This document shows, one piece after another, positions 1 through 8,186 of a DNA stretch of 51,184 nt. The stretch is from contig CAKOMC010000004.1 of assembly GCA_934096535.1 (NCBI GenBank), positions 1 through 51,184 on the forward strand, in the 5' to 3' direction. Below the pieces are notes generated by a model. The model made no database searches, had not been told where the DNA came from, and worked only from the letters and a program-made list of their open reading frames with translations. The position numbers and the translations under genes are program-made. The DNA comes from an uncultured Bacilli bacterium. GTDB lineage: Bacteria; Bacillota_I; Bacilli_A; RF39; UBA660. Every line of letters begins with the position of its first letter. The first letter of the stretch is position 1.

Positions 1-22
1 TTAATTTATTTAGTAAGTCCAT
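1..22 (-). CDS. ABC transporter permease, first codons only (cut by window edge)
   Basis: On the minus strand an ATG at 22-20 lies one base after the stop codon (26-24) of the ATPase gene and reads MDLLNKL before the window ends. This opening resembles the start of MacB/FtsX-type permeases paired with LolD-like ATPases, and the position is where the partner permease is expected. Only seven codons are visible, so the assignment rests on position and a short match. Confidence 0.5.
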
Positions 23-23
23 A

Positions 24-695
24 TTAAGCCTCACTTACAATTTTACCATCTTCAATTTTAATAATTCGATCGGCCATTTTCGCAATTTCTAAGTTATGGG
101 TAATCATAATAATAGTTTGCTTTAATTCTTTGTTAGATTTCTTTAAAAGTGCTACAATTTCATCACTAGATTTAGAATCTAAGTTACCCGTTGGTTCATC
201 GGCTAAAACAATGGTTGGTCTAGTTATAAGGGCTCTACCGATACTGGTTCTTTGTTGTTGACCACCACTTAATTCATTAGGAAGATGATATCTTCTTTTT
301 TCTAAACCTAAATGGTTTAACATATTTTCTAGTTCCTCATTACTAACTTTACGATTATCAAGTGCTAAAGGCAAAGTAATATTTTCCTCAACATTTAAAA
401 TAGGTATTAAGTTATAAAACTGATAAATTAACCCTATTTGACGACGCCTAAAAATGGCTAGTTTATCATCATCTAAGGCAAATATATCTTTACCATCAAT
501 ATAAACTTTACCTTTTGTCGGTCTATCTACGCCGCCGATTAAATGTAAAAGTGTGGATTTTCCCGAACCAGAGGCTCCTACAATAGCCACGAATTCGCCT
601 TTTTTCACGCTAAATGAAACATTATCTAAGGCGACAACTTTGGTCTCTTTTTTACCATATATTTTGGTTAAATTTTCTACTCTTAAAATTTCCAT
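24..695 (-). CDS. ABC transporter ATP-binding protein, MacB/LolD type
   Basis: A 223-residue nucleotide-binding subunit of an ABC exporter. Visible motifs in order are Walker A GASGSGKST (near residue 40), Q-loop YQFYNLIPIL, signature LSGGQQQR, Walker B IVLADEPTGNLD and switch histidine MITHN. The ELSGGQQQR and DEPTGNLD wording and the short length fit the LolD/MacB branch, which works with FtsX-like permeases in lipoprotein, peptide or antimicrobial export. A permease start follows within 1 nt, so the two form an operon running off the window. An SD (GGAG) sits just before the ATG. It is related to the ATPase at 36350-37048. The substrate cannot be told from the sequence. Confidence 0.93.
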   Translation of the reverse strand: MEILRVENLTKIYGKKETKVVALDNVSFSVKKGEFVAIVGASGSGKSTLLHLIGGVDRPTKGKVYIDGKDIFALDDDKLAIFRRRQIGLIYQFYNLIPILNVEENITLPLALDNRKVSNEELENMLNHLGLEKRRYHLPNELSGGQQQRTSIGRALITRPTIVLADEPTGNLDSKSSDEIVALLKKSNKELKQTIIMITHNLEIAKMADRIIKIEDGKIVSEA

Positions 696-804
696 AATAA
701 TCTCCTTTTCTTAAAGACATTATATGATATTTAAAGTTACAACTAAGTTACATTTTTAAATTTTTTTACTTAAACATCCTTAGGGCCTTGCCAATTGGTA
801 AAGT

Positions 805-839
805 AAAAAGTTATTCCATAACACCAGAATAACTTTTTT
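805..839. terminator. Hairpin with T-run; relative of the palindrome at 5181-5210
   Basis: A perfect 12-bp inverted repeat (AAAAAGTTATTC, 805-816, with 827-838) closes a 10-nt loop and carries A/T runs on both sides, so it could stop transcription either way. Its stem core AAGTTATTCCA also occurs in the 30-bp palindrome at 5181-5210. In both places the next thing to the right is the same gene family, intact at 5456 and degraded at 881, so this is probably part of a duplicated segment. Confidence 0.5.
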
Positions 840-880
840 ACTATACATGCTTAAATGATTATTTTGACAATCTATTTATT

Positions 881-1010
881 TTATTCCTCTGGTTTAGTAT
901 TTTCAACTAGTTTTTTTTAAACTGATTCCCTCATTCAATGCTGGCAAATAAGTAAGATTTAGTTCTCTTAATATATGAGTTGCTTTATCTAAAGTAGGGT
1001 TTATTTCCTA
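881..1010 (-). pseudogene. 3' fragment of a gene related to 5456-5854
   Basis: Read on the minus strand this translates as TLDKATHILRELNLTYLPA, then after a frameshift in an A-run as LVENTKPEE followed by TAA (883-881). The intact protein at 5456-5854 has TLEEATYILRELNPTYLPE and ends LVKNTKPEE. Only the last ~45 codons survive, and the upstream half is absent or unrelated. This is a decayed second copy of that gene's 3' end. Confidence 0.75.
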
Positions 1011-1279
1011 CAATTTATCATTTTCAAAAATATAACCATCAACCTTCAATTATTTTATTATAAAAAACATCTGTCTGCATATTCATTATACTTTCTTTAA
1101 GATCCAATCTCACAATTTTTTTCAATACTACATCCTCTAGCCCCATATTCAAATAAAAAATCTCTTAATACATCTGCGTTTACCATATAAACATATCTAT
1201 AATTTCTTCCTAAATTGTAACTTTCTCGTATTTCATAAAACTATTAGCAACAATATTTGCTATTAATAACCCTTATTTT
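1011..1279 (-). other. Degraded coding remnant, family unknown
   Basis: No intact gene. On the minus strand around 1110-1210 there is a short protein-like stretch, RNYRYVYMVNADVLRDF then LFEYGARGCSIEKNCEIGS, ended by a stop. Frames around it are broken. The wording looks like real protein rather than noise, but I do not recognise a family. Confidence 0.3.
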
Positions 1280-2254
1280 TTACTTTCTATTTTTATTAAA
1301 CATTATTTTTGTCAATTTTTTAATTCCTTTATCTTCTTTTTCCTGTTCTTTTTTTGCTACATCTTCAACAGTCAAATATGAATGTTCTTCACCATCTTCA
1401 TCGACATAGGTTTTTAAAACATCTTCCCATCTTTCACCATTAGTGTAATCTCTATGAATTATTCTATCAATTTCTTCTGTAGATAATGTAAGACCTAATT
1501 TTTTATTAAATTCATTTATAAATCTTTTTGCTCTTTCATATCCTCTTTCAGGAACAGTATTTCTAGAATATAATAATTTAAGTGCAACTAATTGTAAAAT
1601 TCTATGTCTTAATTCCATATCGCAATTATGATTATAAACACTTTCTTTTAGTTCAGTAAAATCTAATTGATCATTATACTTTTCATTAAAAATTGATAAT
1701 AATTCATCTAAACTTATATTTTCTTCATTATCTATGTATTCTTCTAACTTATAGTCTTTTGATACTTCACCAGTCATACGATCAGCAGGAAGTAAAAAAT
1801 ATGATGCTTTACCAAACCATGGATTACATTCTTTTTCATTTTTTATGTTTATCCGCATAAATATTTGAGTTTTCCAACCAACTTCTTTGCCATTTTTATA
1901 AATTGGATGTTGTCCCCAACCTTTCGCTCTATATCCGCATTCCATTAAACATAATTGATTATGTGGCAATCTAAATAGTAATTGTCTAATATCCATTACA
2001 TCAGAAATCCTTCTAATATCTTGGAAGTTCGTATTTCTAGCTCCTTCAAAATATTCCAATTCTCTTTCCGGATACTTTATTTCATACCAATTAACAATAT
2101 TATCAATTAGTTCTTGTAATTCTTCTCCTTTTATAAAGCAATGATAACCACTCTTTATTGAAATTTTTAGCCAAGTTAAAAAATCTTTATTTTTTTCTAT
2201 TTCATAATCTTTTGTGTCTTGTTTATAAAATCTTTCTGCTTGTGCAATAGTCAT
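1280..2254 (-). CDS. Hypothetical cytoplasmic protein, 324 residues
   Basis: Starts at the ATG at 2254 (MTIAQAERFYKQ), placed 7 nt after AGAGGT; a TTG two codons upstream overlaps that site and is less likely. The protein is acidic and charged with no membrane segment or signal peptide. Notable parts are an aromatic central stretch (CGYRAKGWGQHPIYKNG, then VGWKTQIFMRI) and a Lys/Glu-rich tail (KKEQEKEDKGIKKLTK). I do not recognise the family. It stands alone between a gene remnant and the IS66-type element, suggesting accessory cargo. The frame is intact and its AT-rich codon use matches the neighbours. Confidence 0.7.
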   Translation of the reverse strand: MTIAQAERFYKQDTKDYEIEKNKDFLTWLKISIKSGYHCFIKGEELQELIDNIVNWYEIKYPERELEYFEGARNTNFQDIRRISDVMDIRQLLFRLPHNQLCLMECGYRAKGWGQHPIYKNGKEVGWKTQIFMRINIKNEKECNPWFGKASYFLLPADRMTGEVSKDYKLEEYIDNEENISLDELLSIFNEKYNDQLDFTELKESVYNHNCDMELRHRILQLVALKLLYSRNTVPERGYERAKRFINEFNKKLGLTLSTEEIDRIIHRDYTNGERWEDVLKTYVDEDGEEHSYLTVEDVAKKEQEKEDKGIKKLTKIMFNKNRK

Positions 2255-2319
2255 TACCAAACCTCTTTTCTCTAATTATTTATTGTAACATACTTTTTTT
2301 CTGCTTGAACCATTTAGTG

Positions 2320-2338
2320 TTACTATTCACAGATTTTT
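2320..2338 (+). repeat. Left terminal inverted repeat of the IS66-type element
   Basis: TTACTATTCACAGATTTTT; matches the reverse complement of 3814-3832 with one change (A/G). The last codons of the transposase remnant overlap it. Confidence 0.8.
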
Positions 2339-3715
2339 TGACTTATTTGTTTTATTTCGTCAACACTATATGGAATACCGTTAACCAACCTCTTTAACTC
2401 ATCAAATCTTAATATGTTATTTCTGCAACAAGTTTCTAAGCAACTTAAGATTATTACGTAATCTTTCATTCGATTAATGTTCTTAAACGCAAATGATACT
2501 GCTAATTTTCTCTTTACTTGTCTTAAGCCTCTTTCCGAAGTATTATTAGTAAATGCAACAGTAAAGTCTTTAACAAACAATAAGTGATTATCCTTAAATT
2601 TTCTAAGTCTATCAATTAAGTTCCTTCCCTCGTTTTTAATCTTTACATAAGTTAGATCTACACCGTCATTTTCTTTGCAACCTATAGTAAGTATCTGGTC
2701 ATATTGAGTATAAATATCATTAATCTTTTGCCCATCAACCCCATTAATTCCCTTATCAATCAATTTGTTTCTTTCCTTATTGGTTTTAATCAATAATTCG
2801 CGCATTTTCGGCGCCACTTATGTTCAGGAAATTCATAAATATTCTTTTTTAAGTATCTTTTTATATGCTCGTTGCATTCGGCATTTACGAAATCATATTT
2901 ATCATCATAAAATTTTGCTAAATCTTTTACAGCTCGCTTTTGCAATTTCATTAAATAACCTTCACTTAAATTAACTTCTTTGTTGCTTATTCCAGATATA
3001 AATTAACACACTTTATTTAAAGCCTTATTGGATTCATTCATAGCTAAAAGACACATAGCATTAATGTTTTGACCATAAGATACGCCTCGAGGTAATTTAT
3101 CATTAGCAGTAACATTTCTATGCCAATTACAACATCTATAATTTTCAATTTCATTTCTCTTTTTAATTATGCTTACTTCAACATCTAATATATCAGAAAT
3201 AACAACGTTAATTTTTTTAAGCTCACCGCCACAGTAAGGACACTTATCTAAGGTAAATACTTCTTTTTCGGTTATTTCATCTTCTTTAAAATGCTCAAGT
3301 TTTTGTTGCTTATGGTTTAACTGTCCACCTCTAGGTTTGTCAGACTTCTCTCTATTATTTTGAATAGTCTTTTTTCCGATAGCTTGTTTCAAGGTTGGAG
3401 TTCCACTATTGGTACTATCTATATTTAATTTTGCTTCTAATTCTTTGATTCTACAATTTAGTTTAGAAACTTATTTAGCATGTTCTTCATTTAGTTCATT
3501 AACTACTTTAGTAACAACCTTCTTTATTAATTCTTCTTGATCTTTCTTCATGTTATCAATTTGATTTTCTAATAGTTTAATCTTATTATTAGCATATGAA
3601 AGACTATTAGAAAGTCGTTTAACTTCGGCTTTTAAACTTTTATTTTCTTCTTGTAAAGCATTAACTTGTTCTCTTAATCTTTTGTTGTCTTTCTTTAATT
3701 CTATATTTTATTTAA
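2323..3715 (-). pseudogene. IS66-family transposase (TnpC type), broken
   Basis: Reading from 3715 down: a coiled-coil N-terminus (LREQVNALQEENKSLKAEVK), an in-frame stop near 3471, a zinc-finger-like IS66 segment with CPYCGG and CCNWH (3003-3392), a stop at 3005-3003, a middle stretch (YLMKLQKRAVKDLAKFYDDK), a frameshift near 2818, and a C-terminal part with the IS66-type phrase VAFTNNTSERGLRQVKRK (2323-2817). The order matches TnpC, the DDE transposase of IS66. At least two stops and one frameshift make it non-functional. The two long open pieces should not be annotated as separate genes. Confidence 0.88.
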
Positions 3716-3813
3716 TAATTGTGTTTATACTATTGTCATTGGTGCTTATATTACATCTATCTTTTCTGTAGATAATTATTAAACAAAATCAAAATAATAT
3801 CAACTATAAATTG

Positions 3814-3832
3814 AAAAATCCGTGAATAGTAA
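3814..3832 (-). repeat. Right terminal inverted repeat of the IS66-type element
   Basis: On the plus strand AAAAATCCGTGAATAGTAA, the inverted partner of 2320-2338. The core GTGAATAG recurs in repeats at 42904-42930 and 48921-48945. Confidence 0.8.
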
Positions 3833-3935
3833 TATAAAAAGGATGTTCTGAAATAATTAGTTAGAAAATGTAATCATTTACATACTAATACCATTTTATT
3901 TTGCCACCATATACACTCTTTATAATAAACACATA

Positions 3936-5135
3936 TTAAAATTCATCATTCATTAAAAAATCAAGAACATTTATTTGTTTAACATCAGCAGTTGAATAAT
4001 CCTCTTTAGTTAAAGTTATAACATATTTTTCTTCACTTTCAAATTCATCAAAGGCTCCAAACTCCCTAATTCTGGTACTTTCTTCTGATAAATCATAACA
4101 TACCTGGATATATTTAATTTTATTGGCTTTAGATGCTATGAAGTCTATCTCCCCTTTTTTTGTTTTACCAACAAAAACTTTATAGTCTTTTATAATTAAA
4201 TCATTATAAACCAAATTTTCCAATGCGGTAGAATAGTTAATCTCATCATTATTAGTTTTAATTTGTTTAATTCCTAAATCAGTTGCATAATATTTATTCA
4301 AAGTTTTCAAAATATTCTTCCCGTGTACATCATATCTATAAACTTTATTCATAATAAAAGTTGTAGAAAAAGCCTCTAGATAATTATACAAAGTATCATT
4401 AGCAATCTCGTGATATTCTTTTTTTAAATAATCAATAACATTATCTCTTGAAAATTCTCTAGTTTCTGTATCTAAAACATATTGAAGAACTTTATTAAAT
4501 GAGGCAATATCCTTTATTCCTAATCTTTCTACAATATCTTTTAACATAATAGAATCATAGACACTTGATAAATAACTTATTTTATCTTCGTCTTTATTAA
4601 ATAAAAATCTTTGCGGTAGTGATCCCCATTTAAATATATCATAAAGTAGATTTTCATAATTATTCTCTTTTGTATTTGTTAATTCAACAACCTCTTTAAA
4701 TGATAGTGGATTTATTCTAAAACTAACATATCTTCCTGATAAATCAGTCGAAAGCTCTAACAAAGTCATTCTACTATTGGAACCAGTAATAAAAATACTA
4801 TAATCATTTGTAATGCGTAAAGAATTAATTCCTTTTTCAAATTCTTCTACTTTTTGTATTTCATCCAAAAAAACGTAATATTTACCGCAGTTAGTTTTTA
4901 AAGATTCAATATAATTATATAAATCTTTAGCATTTTTTATAAAATCATATTTTAACGATTCAAAATTTATATAAATAATATTAGCTTCATCAACACCAGA
5001 GGCAATTATTTCATCTATTATTTGATTTAATATAACCGATTTACCGCTTCTTCTCATACCATAAATAATTTTTATTAAGGATTCCGTATGATAAAATCCT
5101 CTAATTTTAGCTAAATATTTTTCTCTAATAAGCAT
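3936..5135 (-). CDS. AAA-type ATPase with C-terminal DUF4143-like domain
   Basis: About 399 residues. The N-terminal P-loop ATPase shows Walker A GMRRSGKS (near residue 28) and Walker B YYVFLDEIQ, with a sensor-like IFITGSNS. The C-terminal part has YATDLGIKQI, then ENLVYNDLII and FVGKTKKGEIDFIA, the PD-(D/E)xK-like pattern (E...D-x-E-x-K relative) of DUF4143 proteins. These are common in gut bacteria and archaea, and their role is unsettled; a defence or mobile-element link has been suggested. I place the start at the ATG at 5135 because AGGTGA lies 8 nt upstream; the TTG two codons earlier lacks an SD. Its promoter (5155-5183) overlaps a perfect palindrome, suggesting repressor control. Confidence 0.9.
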   Translation of the reverse strand: MLIREKYLAKIRGFYHTESLIKIIYGMRRSGKSVILNQIIDEIIASGVDEANIIYINFESLKYDFIKNAKDLYNYIESLKTNCGKYYVFLDEIQKVEEFEKGINSLRITNDYSIFITGSNSRMTLLELSTDLSGRYVSFRINPLSFKEVVELTNTKENNYENLLYDIFKWGSLPQRFLFNKDEDKISYLSSVYDSIMLKDIVERLGIKDIASFNKVLQYVLDTETREFSRDNVIDYLKKEYHEIANDTLYNYLEAFSTTFIMNKVYRYDVHGKNILKTLNKYYATDLGIKQIKTNNDEINYSTALENLVYNDLIIKDYKVFVGKTKKGEIDFIASKANKIKYIQVCYDLSEESTRIREFGAFDEFESEEKYVITLTKEDYSTADVKQINVLDFLMNDEF

Positions 5136-5154
5136 TTTCAATCACCTAGTTCTA

Positions 5155-5183
5155 ATTATACTGTCAAAAATGCTTTTTGTAAA
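5155..5183 (-). promoter_or_regulatory. Promoter of the AAA/DUF4143 gene
   Basis: On the minus strand TTTACA (5183-5178), a 17-nt spacer and TATAAT (5160-5155). A near-consensus vegetative promoter 20 nt upstream of the ATG. The -35 box shares its first three bases with the palindrome at 5181-5210. Confidence 0.75.
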
Positions 5184-5210
5184 GTTATTCCAGTATACTG
5201 GAATAACTTT
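5181..5210. promoter_or_regulatory. Perfect 30-bp palindrome, likely operator
   Basis: The half-site AAAGTTATTCCAGTA is followed at once by its exact reverse complement, with no spacer. It abuts and overlaps the -35 box of the 3936-5135 gene, the expected place for a dimeric repressor. It could also form a cruciform or hairpin, but there is little loop, so operator is the better reading. A shorter cousin lies at 805-839. Confidence 0.55.
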
Positions 5211-5301
5211 TTCAGCTAGCTTATAATTATGTCTTAAGCATTAATATTTGATTATGTCCTAAAATGATTTAAACATTCTTAAATAAAAAGATTTAAAAAA
5301 A

Positions 5302-5333
5302 CTGTTAGAAATCAGGCAATTAGTTTCTAGCAG
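5302..5333 (-). terminator. Terminator of the 5456-5854 gene
   Basis: A 10-bp stem (CTGTTAGAAA at 5302-5311 with TTTCTAGCAG at 5324-5333, one G-U pair) and 12-nt loop, with a run of A on its left that reads as a U-tail on the minus strand. A T-run on the right could also serve the other strand. Confidence 0.65.
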
Positions 5334-5455
5334 CCTTTTTTGTTTTAGAATAAGTTTCTTATATAATTTTAATTTTATTACTTACTAATTTATGACTGAT
5401 AATAAAAGATAAATACACTGTACTTTTAATAACAATTAGAACAATCTATCTATTT

Positions 5456-5854
5456 TTATTCTTCTGGTTTAGTATTTTTAACTAGATTTCTTTTTAAACT
5501 ATGTTCATTAGTTACTTCTGGTAAATAAGTAGGATTTAGTTCTCTTAATATATAAGTTGCCTCTTCCAAAGTAATATAATCTTTATTAGTTAAGAGTGCT
5601 GTTGCTTTTAGAAAACATTCCTCCCCCTCTGAAGCATCAAATTTATCACGATAAATGGTGCCTGTGAAACAATCAACATAAGCAGGAAAAACAGCTACTT
5701 CTAAGGAATCGGTGCGATAAGCCAGAGCATAACGAGCCTCTTTGCTAAAATGAATTTCGGTACCTTGAACATAATTAGATATATACTTAGTAATAGTCGT
5801 TAACTTAACCAAACATAAATTTTGAGTTTTAATTTTCTTCCTTTTTTCAAACAT
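5456..5854 (-). CDS. Hypothetical protein, 132 residues
   Basis: The ATG at 5854 (MFEKRKKIKTQ) is chosen because AAAGGTGAT lies just upstream; the GTG at 5863 is inside that SD. It is a small soluble protein with a basic N-terminus and a middle reading YALAYRTDSLEVAVFPAYVD, then a segment EEATYILRELNPTYLPE. No membrane or signal segment is seen. A degraded copy of its 3' end lies at 881-1010, so the gene has been duplicated in this region. I do not recognise the family. Its own terminator follows at 5302-5333. Confidence 0.7.
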   Translation of the reverse strand: MFEKRKKIKTQNLCLVKLTTITKYISNYVQGTEIHFSKEARYALAYRTDSLEVAVFPAYVDCFTGTIYRDKFDASEGEECFLKATALLTNKDYITLEEATYILRELNPTYLPEVTNEHSLKRNLVKNTKPEE

Positions 5855-5994
5855 TTTAATCACCTTTTCGTCTTAAATATAATTTTTTAATTTTTTCAAT
5901 ATTCTATCTAAATTTTGCTATTTTTACAAGACTTTATCTACATTTAAGCCTCCAAAAAGTAATAAATGCTAGAGTAAAATCACTTTTGAAAAGC

Positions 5995-6206
5995 AAAAAA
6001 GGACTGAAGTAAAATTAATTATCCAATTTTGCGCCAGTTCTTTATTTATTTTGGGTTTTTAAGTGGTTACAATAAGTAAAATCAATACATGAATAAATCA
6101 TAATATAAAAATATCTATAATTAGCCAGTCTAAAATGTATTTGCTTAAGATAATTTTAGAAAATGCTGGCTAATCAAAGGTATTCCTTTCTAAAATCATC
6201 TTAAGC
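5995..6206 (-). ncRNA. Candidate structured small RNA
   Basis: A minus-strand unit with a promoter (6213-6240), a start near 6206 and an ending hairpin with six U (5995-6043). Its 5' part folds as a 22-bp stem (6208-6187 with 6163-6142, one mismatch) around a 23-nt loop. That loop contains ATTAGCCAG, whose exact complement CTGGCTAAT follows 12 nt after the stem (on the plus strand 6121-6129 and 6167-6175). The two pairings interleave, giving a pseudoknot or two alternative folds. A 17-codon ORF starting ATGATTTTAGAAAGG lies inside the stem and could be a leader peptide. There is no homology evidence. Confidence 0.4.
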
Positions 6207-6212
6207 AATTTA

Positions 6213-6240
6213 ATTATAACCTATTTTGAAAAATTGTACA
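6213..6240 (-). promoter_or_regulatory. Promoter of the candidate small RNA
   Basis: On the minus strand TGTACA (6240-6235), a 16-nt spacer and a perfect TATAAT (6218-6213). The predicted start falls at the foot of the long stem. Confidence 0.5.
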
Positions 6241-6389
6241 TAGGCTTATCCCGCATAAATTGAAACGGAGCCAATAAATACAAAAAAATAGCCATAAGCA
6301 CTTCAAAGTTATGACTTTTTAAATTTGAAATATTTATGACTTTCTGTTTTACAATTTATAGCAGTATTTTTCGCAGTATTTTTTTAAAA
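6241..6389. other. Gene-free spacer with short direct repeats
   Basis: No gene. It holds two copies of TTATGACTTT (6309-6318, 6334-6343), spaced 25 bp, and a tandem pair GCAGTATTTTTC / GCAGTATTTTTT (6361-6384). They may be protein-binding repeats or replication slippage products. Confidence 0.4.
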
Positions 6390-6411
6390 AAGTCCCCATT
6401 TCTAGGGACTT
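6390..6411 (-). terminator. Terminator just past the tRNA-Leu 3'-end remnant
   Basis: Stem AAGTCCC (6390-6396) with GGGACTT (6405-6411), 8-nt loop, followed on the minus strand by a U-run. It lies 13 nt beyond the tRNA-Leu end copy at 6424-6434, where a tRNA terminator would be expected if the island had been inserted between the tRNA and its original terminator. Confidence 0.6.
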
Positions 6412-6423
6412 GCAAGGCTTATT

Positions 6424-6434
6424 TGGTGCCTGTG
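6424..6434 (-). repeat. Putative att site: copy of the tRNA-Leu 3' end
   Basis: TGGTGCCTGTG on the plus strand equals the CCA end, discriminator base and 3' acceptor strand of tRNA-Leu at 10506-10516, in the same orientation. Such a duplicated tRNA end is the usual mark of island integration. The match is only 11 bp. Confidence 0.5.
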
Positions 6435-6544
6435 AAGAAGAAGTCGAATAACTTTTCTTACAAACATTAATAGGTAGTAATAACTTACTAACTGATTTAA
6501 TTATACTACATTTTGATTAAAAATGATAAAAAAGTTAAAAAACA

Positions 6545-6553
6545 TGTTAAAAT
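6545..6553 (+). promoter_or_regulatory. Extended -10 element before the protease module
   Basis: TGTTAAAAT, an extended -10 (TGn plus TAAAAT), 37 nt before the ATG. No good -35 box is visible. GAGGTGA at 6575-6581 is the SD. Confidence 0.5.
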
Positions 6554-6589
6554 ATGATTGTATAGTTTGTTAATTGAGGTGACAACAAA

Positions 6590-7876
6590 ATGATAAATCT
6601 TGTTGATATAAATGATAATTTTAATAAGAACAGGAATTTTATAATTGATATTTTAATCAATTATTATGGTCATGAATACGCTGACATTATAAAGAAAAGA
6701 TTAGATAATGTATTTTTTGATTTTTCTAGTACTCCAGAAGAAGATTATAATTTTTCAAGAGTACATGGTAATCAAATAAATAAATTAAGTAAATTATTAA
6801 TTAACTTAAGATATAAAGAATTTAAAAAGGTTCAAAACGAATCACGAAGCGCTAATCTAAAAGCACTAATTGAGTATATAAAAATCAAATTACAAATAGA
6901 TAATTTTGATATAGTTAATATTGAAAATGAAACATTCTTGTCACTATTTACAGATAATAATTTTAATAGTGGTTTTATTGATGCCTTTAGTTCAAAAAGC
7001 ATTGAATTGTTAAATGATCCTAATATTCCTAAATCTATGAAAAAAAATATAATACATGATCAAGAAGAATTTAAAAGAATCATTAATTCTCTAGGAATTA
7101 AACTAGAAAATTTGTCTACAAATGATGTGAACGAATTGATTGAGTATAGAAAGAAACTTCAAACTATTTATAAAAATAGCATTATACAAAAATCTAAATA
7201 TGGGAAAAATATGTTTAAAGAAATAAGAAAAAAGTTTGGGGTTGAACTCACACCAGAAATTCTCAGTGCTATTGCTCTTTTAGAAAATGCTTGGGCAGGA
7301 TACATACGTGATGAAAACGAAAATGGTATTGCTTACCATCAAATTATTAAAATACCATTATTACATCTGATGAACCTAGGTATTAAAGGATTGGACGTTA
7401 ATATCATTCATGAATTAATTCATAAAATTGAAACGAGTGGAGATTATGTGGGAATATCAATACATGATAACAATAATACCAATAATATTATTAACGAAAT
7501 AAGAACTCAATATCTTGCCATAAGAATTACAAAAGAATTACACAAATCAGGAATTTATATGTATGATAATCCAAGCGATTATAAAATTGAAGGTGAATCA
7601 ACATATGAAACATTATTTCCATTAACCAAAGATTTTTTAGATGAACATGAGACATTATTTTCTAATTGTGCAATAAACAATACTCCTCAAAAATTGGATG
7701 AATATTTTGGAGAATTTTGGGAAGAGTTTAGTGAAAAAATAAATAGTATTTATTATGATCATATGCATTTATTCTCAAGAGCTCATAGTATTCCTTGTAT
7801 TAATGCAAATGATAATATTACAGAATTAATTAATAGTATGAATTTATTTAAAGGGAGAAGTGTTAAAAATGTTTAA
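6590..7876 (+). CDS. Putative zinc metalloprotease (HELIH), 428 residues
   Basis: A soluble protein with no signal peptide. HELIH at residues 274-278 is a zincin HExxH motif in a helix preceded by GLDVNII. NEIRTQYLA at 302-310 offers E303 as a possible third zinc ligand 25 residues on, as in gluzincins. The N-terminal 200 residues are helical and charged, with no family I recognise. The gene has a strong SD (GAGGTGA). Its last 8 nt overlap the next gene, so the two are translated together. It is the main intact cargo of the island inserted at tRNA-Leu. Toxin, defence or host-interaction roles are all possible. The motif is seen; protease activity is inferred. Confidence 0.75.
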   Translation: MINLVDINDNFNKNRNFIIDILINYYGHEYADIIKKRLDNVFFDFSSTPEEDYNFSRVHGNQINKLSKLLINLRYKEFKKVQNESRSANLKALIEYIKIKLQIDNFDIVNIENETFLSLFTDNNFNSGFIDAFSSKSIELLNDPNIPKSMKKNIIHDQEEFKRIINSLGIKLENLSTNDVNELIEYRKKLQTIYKNSIIQKSKYGKNMFKEIRKKFGVELTPEILSAIALLENAWAGYIRDENENGIAYHQIIKIPLLHLMNLGIKGLDVNIIHELIHKIETSGDYVGISIHDNNNTNNIINEIRTQYLAIRITKELHKSGIYMYDNPSDYKIEGESTYETLFPLTKDFLDEHETLFSNCAINNTPQKLDEYFGEFWEEFSEKINSIYYDHMHLFSRAHSIPCINANDNITELINSMNLFKGRSVKNV

Positions 7877-8186
7877 TAATCTAGTTGAGGTAATTGTTTC
7901 TATAAATGAATTTGGTATTTATAATACAATAATTGTGGATAATAACAAAAAAAATATTTCCTTAAATGGAAAGTTTAGCAAATTAAACTTACAACAATTT
8001 AACGATTTTTTAAATACCTTTTTTAGAATAATAAGAGAATGGAAAAATGAAGAATATTCAGAAAATGAAAATACTATAATAAACATTAGAATTGTGGAAA
8101 AAGATAAACAATATGATTTCCATATTTATCACAAATTACCGGATAATTTTGACAGTTTTCTAGATTTAGTACATAAGTTGTACTAA
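7869..8186 (+). CDS. Small partner protein of the HELIH metalloprotease
   Basis: 105 residues from the ATG at 7869 (MFNNLVEVIVSIN). The GTG at 7860 lies only 2 nt from the SD AAGGGAG and is rejected. It overlaps the end of the protease gene by 8 nt, a sign of translational coupling. The protein is an alpha/beta-looking soluble chain with Asn/Asp-rich turns (YNTIIVDNNKKNI) and no membrane segment. It might be an inhibitor, immunity protein or substrate of the protease. I know no family for it. The shared terminator follows directly. Confidence 0.65.
   Translation: MFNNLVEVIVSINEFGIYNTIIVDNNKKNISLNGKFSKLNLQQFNDFLNTFFRIIREWKNEEYSENENTIINIRIVEKDKQYDFHIYHKLPDNFDSFLDLVHKLY

Larger units (their letters stand above)
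2319..3833 (-). mobile_element. Decayed IS66-family element (single-ORF, ISBst12-like layout)
   Basis: About 1.5 kb bounded by inverted ends TTACTATTCACAGATTTTT (2320-2338) and its partner at 3814-3832, 18 of 19 bases matching. The interior holds one transposase gene on the minus strand broken by several stops and frameshifts. Classical IS66 elements carry tnpA, tnpB and tnpC; here only the tnpC-type gene is seen, as in the ISBst12 subgroup. No clear target duplication is visible in the flanks, so exact edges are uncertain by a few bases. It cannot move by itself. Confidence 0.8.

Noticed and set aside
6361..6384. GCAGTATTTTT tandem pair and TTATGACTTT repeats as integrase arm sites
   Set aside because: They lie outside the proposed island, beyond the displaced terminator, so arm-type sites are not expected there.
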